Assembly (NCBI GenBank): GCA_038025085.1
Contig: CM076147.1
Location: 7,288,001 to 7,352,000, forward strand
Direction of reading: 5' to 3'
DNA: 64,000 nucleotides
DNA from: Tetragonia tetragonoides
Taxonomy: Eukaryota; Streptophyta; Magnoliopsida; Caryophyllales; Aizoaceae
The notes below the pieces were generated by a model that saw only the letters and a list, made by a program, of their open reading frames with translations, was not told where the DNA came from and did no database searches. A program made the translations under genes and the position numbers. This document shows positions 12,012 through 24,700 of this stretch, piece after piece. The stretch's first letter is position 1; each line of letters begins with the position of its first letter.

Positions 12012-12773
12012 ATTAGATGTTATTCGTGTTTGCTCATTGCTCTGTTTGATATTCTTTCTGCTAAGTGCATTTTGATATATTTACATGCTTTATAAAATGG
12101 GAAATTATCAATTTTGAGTCTTTTGGAGTGTGCCCCATTGCCCAGTGCCTCTCAAAGTTACAAGACTTGGGGTTGACTTAATTCTAGGGTTAATCCACAC
12201 CCACATCAAAATTTGAACCCATTTGATCTGCTTGCGTTGTGGTTGCTCCACTGAGTCATTTTATACATACACAGATACACTGAGCTAAATTCAATCTCCT
12301 CATATTGCAAACTCAGTTCTTTAATGTCCAAATTGCATTTTTTGGGTTGAGAATTGCTTGACAGAATGAATTATTGGGTTGTATCCAAATATTGACCTTT
12401 GATTAGAACCCCTTTTCTTTTCTTCCTTTTTCCTGTTTGTGGGTTTCATCGATTTTTTTCATGTCATTATTTCAAAGAAATGCTACGCATTCAAGCTGCG
12501 CCATATTGACTGAAAAATCATTTTTAAAAGGTTTAGGATAGGGAAGTATGTTTGTGAAAATGTATGAAAGGTGACGACTTTAGAGCTATAGTTTTATTTT
12601 ATGGTCCCTTCAATGTCTTTTTTTTTCTTCCAACAATTGTGGCAAACAGGTAACTTGTTCTATTTTTTCTGGCTCCATTTGCAGAGAATTGGCTTAGCAA
12701 AGTCTTACAGCCAAATGTTAGGAAATCACTCTTACTAGGCCTTCTCTGATAGGCTGCTATACCAAGCTCAGAA

Positions 12774-15700
12774 ATGCATAGGGCTATGTAAGGGTCTCTT
12801 TTCGCTCCCTTTCGCCCCGTCCCTGCTATATTTATTATATTGCAGCTTGTTTTACTCTACGGTTTCGGTTCTTCTTTTTACAGATCAAAATGCCCTAGGA
12901 GAGCCATTGGAGAGTTGTTCTCTGAATCCTTGTTGCAGAAAAGGGTATGTTTACTGGCTTCTTGGATGTTATTAGGAATAAAGGGCTGTAAGTATTTAAA
13001 TTGGCGTTTTCTGATATTGGGAGTTTGGGACTTGGGAGATATAATCAAAATAGGGAAAAAGTTTCAAGATAATTGATCAATATCTCTAACACCATGGCTT
13101 TATTCGGAAACCTCTTGAACTGGATGGGTTGAGTTCATTTTTAAAGTGGAGCAAGCTGTACTGTGAGATGTGGGCCACGTGGCAGAGGTCTTCATTTCAT
13201 AAAGTGATTCATGAGTCATGACTAGTTTCTATTTTCATGCAGGGAACTATAAATGGACCTTACATGGTGAAATCATTTCAGAGCCTTGCTGGCTCAACAG
13301 GCAAGGGAAAACTCACAGATTCTGTTCATTTGCCTTTTGAAGTTTTTGTCTTTATGAAAAAGCTTGATCTAACTTCAGGGCCCATGGGATTAGTCAAGCA
13401 AGCTTGGATACCCATGCTATCCAAAAAAAAAAATGAAAAAGATTGATCTTGTAACTCTATTGTATTTATGCAAGAAACCATGTGTGTGTGTGTGGGGGAG
13501 GGGGCAGGGTAGGGGACTCCTTATGGAATGAGTACCCTGAAATGTAAAATGTTTGGATCAGGGTTGCCAAATTCTCCGTACGCTCAGTTCGAGAACGTAG
13601 TACGAATTCGCAGTTCGCTCCTCACAGAGAACTACATTCGCTAGGGGTATTGCATATGACTAGTTCGCTTATCTGGGATGGGCTAATTTTTGAAGAATTA
13701 CTTGCCAGATAAGGAATAAGGAATGAAAGGGAAAGTTAGTACAAATTGGATAAATAAACTAAAAGATCTTTCGTGGCAGAAACCATAGATGAAATAAGTC
13801 CAATCTGCAGTTTTTGGCCACTTTTTCTGGCCTACTACTAAGTTCACCACATCGAGAGTACTGGTACGTTGGAGAACTGTGAACTGTACGTGGGATTACA
13901 GTTCGCTAGGGGTATGAGAGAATTCGGTAACCTTGGTATGGATATGTGCATAGTCATAAAACACCCGGCAGATAATACAGTCCTTGCTGACATTTACCAC
14001 CTCACACTTTCTTTTTCAGAAATTTTGGTACTCTATATTTTGGATGTGAAGTATTGTAGAGCTCTTCAGTTGTTCTGTAGAGTATTCTTCTTCCTATGCC
14101 AAAATAATTGCCCTACATTCGAGTGGTACTTAGAGTACAGATATATCTACCATCTTATAGGTAACATTATCAATTTCTTCCCTGAGAATGCCCAAAATGG
14201 AAAAAGGTGTCAGTTTCTTGTGACAAAAGAAGTAATTCATTCATACTATTAATAAAACTTTCTCTTTATCTAAAAAAAAGAAGTATATCAGATGGATGGC
14301 ACTAACAATATGGTTGTCCTGTTGTCCTCATTTCTTCATATGTATATGCTTTTGTTTTTATTGTTTTGTTTCAATTTTTTTATAGTGGAGCTTAAATAAA
14401 ATTTATTATTTGATGTAAAATGATGGTATATCCTAGAGGCTGATTGCTTGCGTGATGTTCCAGTTGTCCACTTTCTTTTTCCTAATTAGGGGTGGAACTT
14501 TCATGACATACCTTTTTTTTGCAGGTCCTGTTAGTTTTTCCTGGAGAAGAGAAACAGTAACCTTGGGTCTTCAAGTTGTTCATGCTCTCCAATTGGGTCA
14601 TAGAGATCGAGCATCTAGTCTACTTTCCAAACTTGATGATGCAAACCATACAGTACATGCTGAAGATATCGTCTCCATTCTTGACTATTGTGCTAAGTCA
14701 CCTGATCCATTGGTAAGTGTAATGATCTTTGAAAAAGAAGCACATGCAAAGAAACTTCGATGCTGTGAATTTTCTTGACATCCAATTCCATCTTATTCCT
14801 CTTCCCAAAAAAAGAACAAAGGGAAACGACTGGGAATATCAGTTAAAGAAACACGTTTCTGTTCTGCTGAATAAAGGGCTTGGCTGGCACAAGTTACTAA
14901 CAAAACACTATTTATCGGCAGAAAAGTCAGTGATCTTGTTTAGCCTGTTTAATATGCTGCTGTGTGATTCAAGTGAAGCATATACTCATAATCTGTGATC
15001 CAAATTCCAAAATGTGTAACGAAAACTGTATTAATAGTTCATACATGTAATCATTTTGTGAGTAGAAGACACTGGAGCTTTCCTGATCAATTAGAGTTTC
15101 TTGCCTCTATACTCTTAAGTCTTATCCCTAGAGCAAGACTTAGCCATGTGCATTAAGCTTTGTTCTAAAATGATTGTTGATGCTTGATTGATAACAACTC
15201 CTCAAAAGATGATTGTTGATTGCTAATGACTCCTCAAAAGATGATTGTTGATTGTTAACGAATCTACAATATCCAGAATAATACTGCTTCTGATCATCTT
15301 GTTGAATAGTCTGGCCCGAGGAGGAAGGGGGTGGGAGTTCAGGCTTGGGAATATGGTTTCTAAAAATATTTCTTTGGCAGAGAAATGGCTTTGGCAGTTT
15401 CTTTCGGCGGGGGACTTCCTTTTGCATAGAGCTATTAAAAGTAAGCTATGGACTTCAGCCTTGCCTGGTCCCCCAACTTTTTACTTGAGCCGAAGTTCAT
15501 CTCAGAAGTATCTTTACTCTTCTTCTCTTTTGTAAATTACAACGTGGGAAAACAAAATTGCCATTTGCGTGAGGCTTGGGTGGGGGATGATATTGCTTTG
15601 TGGTGAAACTTTTATATTTTAGGAGGGACCCTCTTATTTGGGAATGGGAGGAGGAGGATGTTACCTGTTTGCTCACTACCCTAAGACTCCACTTCCTTTA

Positions 15701-18700
15701 CTGATTGACTAGCTAAATACATGGAATGCGACTTTTCTATAATAAACAGCTATGGAAAAATAAATAAAAATTCAGAACCAAATCTCTTCCTTGTTTCCAA
15801 CTTTGATTTGGAAGGCTAAGGTCCCGAAGAAGGTGAGGTCTATTGCTTAGACTTCCACTCTAATAAACTTAATACCATGGATATATTGCAAGCGTAGAGG
15901 CCTCATATGACTCTCTCTCGCAGTGGGTGGGGAGACAAATAGACATTTATATTTGCACCATGAGTTTGCATCTTATATGAGGCGTAGAATTTTTATTGTG
16001 AAGGAGAATTCTTGTGGTGTGTCTTTCTGAACTTCTCGACATCTAAACCAATTATGTGGGGTTTGGGTAAGGTAAGGAGCAGAAGACCCTCTGGATGTGT
16101 GCCATGTTAGGGATTCTGTGGTTGATATGTGGAGATAAATGTTCGAATTTCAAATTCAAAGCTACCGTTGGGTTCTTTTCAAATTCTGTGCTTTTAGTGT
16201 TGTTTTAGGCTCATGCTGCAGGAGTTTCCTGGGATATATTTTCTCTGACCTCCGGCAGGGGTGACTTTCTATCTGTAGTTTTAACTCTTTTCTTGTATTG
16301 GGGACCCCTGGTCCTCTTCTCTCTTTGTTGTCTTTGTATTCTGGAATTTTCTCTTTTGAGGGTTATGAACCAAAGCTTTTATTTTCTTATCTTCTTCTTT
16401 TCTTCTGCTGATAGTGATTCTGCATATGTTGTTAATACAATCTAATTTGTACTGCAGTTTGTGATGAAGACTTGGAGAGTCCTAGAAGAGAAAAATATTG
16501 CTCTGGGGGATAAATGTTACATGCTTATGATTCGGGGTCTTTGTAATGGTGGTTACGTGGAGGAGGTATATATTTCTTTTTCTTTTTTTTTTGTTTTTTG
16601 GATTAAGCGATATGATATATTTCTCCAAACATGAATGCTCATTTGTTTATTACAGTTTATCTGTATTGTTCTTGGTCATAATTGTACATAGAGAGAGTTT
16701 TATTGAGGTGCCGTGAGGTTCCTAAAATGACAACTAGGTACCTCAGGTCGATAATTTCTTGGGAGGTACCCTCTTCTACAAATATGAGTAGAACACATGT
16801 TTTTGGTCCTTGAAAAATTGAAAATGTGTTCTATTCACCTAATCTAATGGCAAATTTTCCTACTAAAACAAATCAATGTTGGGATCGAATGTTAAACTTT
16901 AATACTGAAAGGAAGGAGACAAGATTATCAATAGAGGTTCAGCTCAGTATTATGTTCTCAATTTTCAATATTGAGTTATTTTGATTGAAATATTGTCATT
17001 TTCATCAATAGCTAACCTAAATCTCACGTCTTTGATGACCATTATCAAATAAGAAGATTATTTCATCTCCCATATAGGTTACAGCTGCTGCTACTGAAAC
17101 AAAGCTTTTTCTGTTTAATGGATGTGCCTTTTCCTTGTAATTGTCAGTTGTCACTCAGTTTGGATGACATGATCTGGTAGTCACCCTATTGCACCTTTTT
17201 TTTCTCAGGCAGCTCATCTGGTGAAAATTCTTGGAGAGAAACATCGAATCGGTTTTATCCTCCCTCTGTACAATTATGTTCTTTCAACCTGTGCCAAAAT
17301 GAAAGATGTGATGCATGTCAATCAGTGCCTGGATATGATGGAGTTCCAGTCGTTGGGGAAAAATGAAGTAACATTTACCGTACTTCTCAAGGTATGGAAC
17401 TGAATTTTGTCTAATTAATTTAGTGCATCAAGAACTTGTGATCAGAGTATTTTTGCTACATGGACCGTCACTTTTTATTTGAGTTTGATTGGATGTCTGT
17501 ACTTTTTGATTTTTGGTGATTTAGATAGAGGTGTCGTTGTATTATTCCTGTAGGATGCCTTGAGATTTTGGTGTGCTTCGCTAGGTTACTTAAGGTCAAC
17601 AAAATCCTTTCTTCAGCCAGATGTATAATAAAATTGAAATGGTGGGATAATGTTAGTTCTTACACACTGTGCAAGTAAACCACATTCACACTGGGTGCAT
17701 TGTTCTTCTAATTTAAACATGGGAAATTGGCCCCTTTAGTATAGTACGATAACTCATGGAATAGTATATTTATTTTGAAATAATTGGGGTTCATAGGAAG
17801 TCAGCATTGTGCAGGCGGAAGGAAAGGGGGGGGGGGGGGTTGGGCGTTGGGAGGCTGGTGCAGCGGAACATTGGTGGGTGTGGCGGTTTTCTCTTGAAAC
17901 GGGTGCGTTTTGGCATTTGGTTCTTAGGAATAAGTATGGACTACATGAATATAGCTCATTTCAGCGGTTAGGATTAACAGTAAGCTTATCAGCAATTGTT
18001 CCGACATATTGGGATGGTCAATTTTGTGGCACAATGAAGAAGCTTATAACAAATCAGATGCAAAGAAGTAGCATTTAATTATATCAATTGAGTACATTTA
18101 TGAGCATGTATGTCCCATCAAATGAAGGAGACATTGTTGGGTGACAGCCTGACAGGAGACAAAGGTTTGCCTGTGTCCCAAGTGGTTTGTATTCTTTCCT
18201 CTTGTATCCGTATGAGTCTGCTACTTCGTCTTGTCCACCAGTCAATCTTTGGTTTCAGTTATTTATTTATTTAATTTTTCTAGGCAACTCTAAGGTCTCT
18301 TTGCAACCTTGGAGTCCTTTCAAAGTGTACATGATTGGATATTAGTTATTCTGACTTCATTATTCAGCTTGCAGTTTGGCAGAAAAATTCGTCTGCTGTG
18401 CATGAAATCTGGAGAGAGTACAACAAGTATTATAACATGAACATGATTTCTTTGCGGAAGTTCATATGGTCTTTCACGCGGTTGAAGGATCTGGAATCTG
18501 CATTTAGGACATTGCAATATATGGTAGCTTTGGCTCTTAGAGAAGACACTTTTCTTTATAGAACTAAGGACGGAAAGATCCATTGCCCATACCTGGACAT
18601 TCCTATTCCTTCAAATGGTGGAATGAGTGTCATGGGATGTCATCTGCACAAAGATGGACATGGGATTTCTATATCTGCTGATGGTGGAGGAGTGATTATG

Positions 18701-21700
18701 AATACAAGTGAGGCTCTACATTGCAGTCTTTTGCTTGCAGAGGGTCACATGGGCCAGACCACTTGGATAAGAAAGCTTGAGGATCATAAGGGGCCCATCA
18801 AGAAGATATTGAGGTGGTCTTTCAATGATGTCATACATGCATGTGGTCAATGTCAAAATGGTGAGCTAGCTGAGCAATTAATCACCCAGGTAAATAATCT
18901 CCTAATATTTCATAATGTTGTATTTAGTTGATTGCTGGATAATCTCATACTTCCATGATCATTCTTTTGTTAAGTTTTTTTAGGAAACTATTGGACTTCT
19001 TTATGGGCTATGCTTCTCATAACTCATCTTTTACATAAGTATTATTAGATTAACAAATGTTTATAGAGATGTGATGCTAGCTTGGAACCCAACATTCATA
19101 AGAAAGTTGTTTGAGATTGAAAAGGATGAAATTGCCCTCCCCTTCAATCATCATAAGAACATCTGTGTGCTTGGATATCTCTGGCAACCAGTTTTTGGGG
19201 CTTCTTTGTTTCAGATCTTGGCAAGGATAGATATGGAACAGTTTCATATGTTTACAAGGCTTCAACTAGGGAAATTGCGGGAGGGTAGTGTATTACTTCT
19301 TTAACCACAAGAACAGTGGATAATGACTTGGTTTTAAAAAACACGCCTCAGGCGTGCTTAAGCGGGAGGTGCACTAAGGCGCTGATCTCATCGCCTTAGA
19401 CCACCTCAGGCAGCAGTGCTGAGGAGACGCCTGGAGGCGTGCACCTCAGGTAGCCTCCGGCAAGGCGCAAGGCTCTGCGCCTTCTCCACCTTTATGGATG
19501 GACGGTGGGTATGTGCTGAATTGCAGTACAAAAGGGAAGGAAACTCAAGAAAAATAGCGGCTAACTCTTCCAGAGGAGGAATAGCAGCTCCCTCTTTGAT
19601 TTTTGTCTCATCCTATCAAATTTTCTGATCTTCAGTTGCCTCCTTCTGCCGCTGCTCTTCTTTGTCTCGCCTCCTTTCTTTTTCTTCATTTTTCTCTCTT
19701 TGTCCTCTTCTATTCTTCTCATGACTACTGAGTTTTTCTCTTTTCAAAGGCACCTCTGTTAAAGTTACCTTTAACGTTTTTTGAAGATATCTTTTTTAAA
19801 CCTAAACATAGAGGCTCCTTTAGCCTTTTATTTAAAGTACTATGGAGTACCAGGCTAGGCATTTGTGTGCTGAAGAACTGTACGTATGTTCTATGTTATT
19901 TTAGAAGAAGGTATTTGTGTTATTTTCAGCTTGCTTTCTTCATCCAAGCCCTGCACGGCTTGCTTGCAAGAACTTCATAACAGTATCCGGGTACGCCCAA
20001 ACCTCACCTATGTAAACAGATAGTCTACTCCAAAGAGTCTGTGCCACTTCACAACTCAGAAAAACATGTGAAGAGGACTCACTACTAGCCCGACAAAGCA
20101 AACAAGGCCCACAACAATTTATAGTAGTATTTATTTTCCATTGCATATTTTTCAGTTTTTCATCTTCCTTCGCAATTATAACTGGACTATCATTATCTTT
20201 AAGAAAAATAAATAACTAGTCTATCATTATTCGATCAACTAAGTTTCTCTGAAAACATGTCTTTAGTAATCTATTTATGAAATGTGCTATTTAATAATTA
20301 AAAAACACAAAGAATAAGTAACCCCAAATCTGTATCCCTCAATACTCCTAACGGTTCAGTACTTCAGTCACTAATGGAGTAGTCAATACAATCACCTTTA
20401 ATATCAAAATTATCACTAACTGGTATCCGTGTATCGACCGGGGGGGGGGGGGGGGGTGTAAACTGTAAAGAACTAGTTATGTTGATTACCTTTTTCTCTT
20501 TAAATTTCGCAAACAATGCTCATTTTCAAGTTCACTCTAGATTCTAGAAAGCAAAGATTGTAAAAGGAACCTGCATAGCAGACTTAAGAATGTACTTCAC
20601 TTTAGTTTGAGTCTCCTCAGGGCCACTGGAGGTTTTCCTGGTTGTTAACTTCAAAGCCCGTGGAATTACCTCTAATATGTTTGCAAAATCACTCTTTTGA
20701 GACCACCAACATTTAACAAATAATAGAAGCAACTTGCTTGACTACACTTCTTGAGACAATGTAAGGTTGTTTTTTTGCACTTAAAAGAGACTTTCTCAGA
20801 AAGAATAAAATCCTATCAGCTTCTGTTGGACATTCCAACTTGCTCCACTACACTACTTGAGACAATGTAAGGTTGTTTTTTTGCACTTAAAAGAGACTTT
20901 CTCAGAAAGAGTAAAATCCTATCAGCTTCTGTTGGACATCATTGCCATAATGATGGGATTTGTCAAATACTGCCTAGCAAATAACAAAGATGAATACAAA
21001 TAACCCTCTCTCCAACTTTTATCCAGAGCATACTTACGCAACATTCCACTGCTCTGGACCAAGGTCCCTCAAATATGTTGGGATTAATCGAGCACCAACC
21101 TCAGTGTCTGTTACTCTGTTAAATACAAAGAATATGAACCTCTGTTTTTTTTTTTTTTTATGTTTCACACGAATCCCTCCCCCCCCCCCTCTCTTTTCTA
21201 AAATTTTCAGCCAGCAAGGCTTGTTTATCTCTGCAACTTGCTTCCATTATCTGGTAAAGGTTGGTGGTCTCAAAAGAGTGCTTTTTCAAACTTCAATAGA
21301 GATAAGGCGGTTAGAGGGTCAACTAATGCTTGCAGTGTGTCCTATCTACACTTTCCCTGGTTCTTCTCCTGAGGTTGCATTTATCTTTTATCCTTGTCGT
21401 ATTGTAATATTAGCTAAGGACTTTTCTGAATCCAAAAATGGAAAAAATATATATGAAAAAATTAAGACCAAGTCTTGTGTGAGACCAACTCACAATATAT
21501 TGGGGGGTCACTATTTAGAAATGTTGGGGTCCCTTAGTATCAATCGTGACCCTTATTTCACTAAAAAGTGACTCCCCTCTCCCCAAAAGTTACGGAAAGG
21601 CCGTCTTATAGAAGTTTTTGTGAAATTATAACTACTAAAGAAAAGAATTTGAGCTTCTTATCCTTGTTATCAAGCACTTCCTTTCTTGAATTCCATCCCC

Positions 21701-24700
21701 TTTGTTGTCTATAATTATTAAAGTTATTTGGTTCAGCATCAAAGTACTGAAAAAGGGCTCAACTTTCTTTAGATGCAACATCTTGGACTGGAGCCATCAT
21801 CCCATACATTTGACGGCTTCGTCAGTGCAGTTATTCCAGGCAGAGGAATTAGTGATGTCGTGGAAGTAGTGAGTTGTTATATCTCATTCTAACCAATATC
21901 TGATGCTTGCTTATGTTTCTTTTGGGGCTCTGGAATATTGACTTATCTGCTTCCATCTTTTGCAGTTAAAAATAATGAAAGAGAGACATTTGAAGCCTTA
22001 TGATTCCACTCTTTCAACTCTTTCAATAGGCTGCAGCAAAGCTTTGGACTTGGATTTAGCTGAAGCGTTACTCAATCAGATTACAGAAACTCCTTATGCT
22101 CTTCCTTACAATGCATTTCTTGCAGCATGTGATATTATGGTAAGTGAAATTTCCTTATAATCTCTAGGCTAGTTAAAGATTCCTGATTCGGAGAAATTGT
22201 AGCCCTCTAAAGCGTTACAAGCCATTGAAGGAGCTAGTAGCTGGTAATGCTGCTTAATAATGTGTTTCCTTTGTCCTCGAATGTGTTTATGGCTCACTTG
22301 TTATAATTCATCTTTATCATGTAAATATTTTTCATTGAATATCATTATAACTAGTGCTTTTTCTGCTTCTTATCTAAAAGAAAACTAGTGCTTTTGCTGC
22401 TTCCACTACTTTTACCCCTACAAGTACTACAAGTCTACAACACCACGGTTCTGGAAACTGGTCATACACGATCGAATAGTGGTTAAAACACTCGTTCCTG
22501 TGAACCAGACTGGGGATTGATAATGCCTAAACTCTGTGCTAGTTGTTTTAAAAGTCTGATTCCTTGACCTTTTGTGTGGAAATGCAATGCTTCACCACCA
22601 ACCATCTTGGCTGTCCTTAGCATGTTACTTTGACTTTTTTTGCTGGCAATAAAGTTCAACAGATGTCTTGTGCAGATCAGCTGGCAGTTGGTTAAAATAT
22701 CACCCCTAAGGCGTGCTTAAAATGTGATAGAGAAAAGGTGGGAACATATGATTAATTTGGCATGCTTCAGTGCTTTGAAGTTGGAATTTTGCCTAGTAGA
22801 AAAACCAATACACTTGCGAACAGCTGTTGAACAAGCTTAGTCAAAGCTCTTTTGTGAACTAAAGCAACGAAAATAAACAGAACTTTAAAGCTTGTTTAAT
22901 TGGGCCGAGCTTGAGCAGCACTTTGTTCGGCCTGTTCGTTTGCTAAATTAATGTTTAAATGGTTGTTTATGTCCATTTAAAGCTCATTTTTAGCTTGAGT
23001 GTATTACCACAATTTATGTAACCCAGAGGCAATTGCCTCAATGGTTATCATCCCCCCTCCAATTTAAAGGTCCCAAATTCAAGCCTTGGGACTCCCATAT
23101 TTCCTTGTGGTTGATGGAAATATGGCTGCTGATCCGTGATGGATGGGTTAGGTGGGGCTGTCCTTACCGTCATAAAAATTTATATATTAGCACATTTTAA
23201 ATACATATATCTTATTATCTATGATATCAACCCTTTTGATTATACGATCAATAATATTTTACAGGCTTTGGTCCGGCTCGTTTACCTAATCAATTTTCCA
23301 GAGCTCGAGCTGAGTATTGTCAATGCTTCTTATTTTTGTAGGATCAACCTGAACGTGCTGTTAAGATGCTGGCCAAGATGAGAAAGTTGAAAATCAAGCC
23401 AGATGTCAGGACATACGAGCTTTTGTTTTCTTTGTTTGGGAATGTCAATGCCCCATATGAAGAAGGTACTTTATTCTCTCGGGCTGATGTTACTAAAAGG
23501 ACCAAGGCCATAGAAATGGATATGCTCACAAATGGAATTCAGCATAGTCACCTCACAATAAAGAATGTGGTAACCATCCTCCTCTATTATCTTTCTTTTG
23601 TTTTCATGGGTAAATGTGATATCAATTTTTTATGCTTTATTGAGAACATGAGGAAACAAAATCCCCCTTTTCCTGCATGTCATCTTTCATAAACCTATAA
23701 ATTCATTGCGTTATAAGTGCACATTCATTATTCTTTTAACTTTAAATTCAAAGTTCGCACTAGTCTTGACTCTATATATAAGGTTCACATGAGAACTCCA
23801 TCTCAAAGCCATTTAGTTTTGAGAATTAGGGTTATGATTAAATTCCCATCAAATCAAGGAAAATTGGCCGCCAATAATCCAAAGTTTGCTCCGTCCGCTC
23901 AAAATACTCCCAAGTTTCTTTTCCGCCCAGAATACTCTCAAGTAGTGACTCACCCGCCCAGAATGCTTCAAATGAGGACGGTGTTAATTGTTCCGTTAAA
24001 TCACCACCCCACCAAGGCCACCACAGATACTCTCTCTCCCTTTGCTTTCTCTCTCCTCTTCACATGATTCAAACAGTGGGTTGCTCCTACTTGCTCTTGT
24101 TTGTGATGTGTTGTTTCTGATTTCTATTGTCATCTCCTCTCTTCCAATATGGTAAATTTCATTCATTCAATCATTTATCTTTCCTCCATTTTCATTCATT
24201 TTATGTTCTGTTGCGTTTAATCATTTTCCCTTGCTACATCTATAACCAAATCTCATCTGGAATCCATATTTTTTCGGAAGATTACTCGATCCATTTGATT
24301 ATTTTGATCTATAATCATTTCACTTTTTGTTTCTAGATAACCATTGCTATATCGTATGTTCCCTTCGATTTTGTCATTCATCATGTCTGACTAATGGGTT
24401 AATTATTTTCACAAAAAAAAAGTTAATTTTCACAAACAAAAGGAAGAAACTCAACCAATTTGCTTACATGAGTTCTATCAGATAGGTTAGTTTTCTCAAA
24501 AAATGGAACTGTTATCATCATTAACATCATCAGTAGCAAATCCAGTAGCAAGAAGCTCCAACAATCGGAAAAAAAAGAAAAGAAAATGGAAACTCAACAA
24601 ACTCAATCTCTCTCCTCACGAAACCCTAACAACAGTATCTCATGGAAATTTGAAACCACACAATAAATTTACTCCACAAAACTTCTCCAAGCTCTCGGCA

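Noticed and set aside
13560..13930. Recurring TTCGC/GTTCGCTAGGGG words, also near 35690-35830
   Set aside because: Similar words occur in both places but I could not find clear element ends or an alignment good enough to call a repeat family.
19190..19300. Protein-kinase-like stretch ([14 protein letters not shown]) in intron 7
   Set aside because: Too short, no second kinase motif, and the frame breaks; not supported.
20990..21571. 193-codon ORF in PPR intron 7
   Set aside because: No recognisable domain; it includes homopolymer-coded residues and runs into a MITE.
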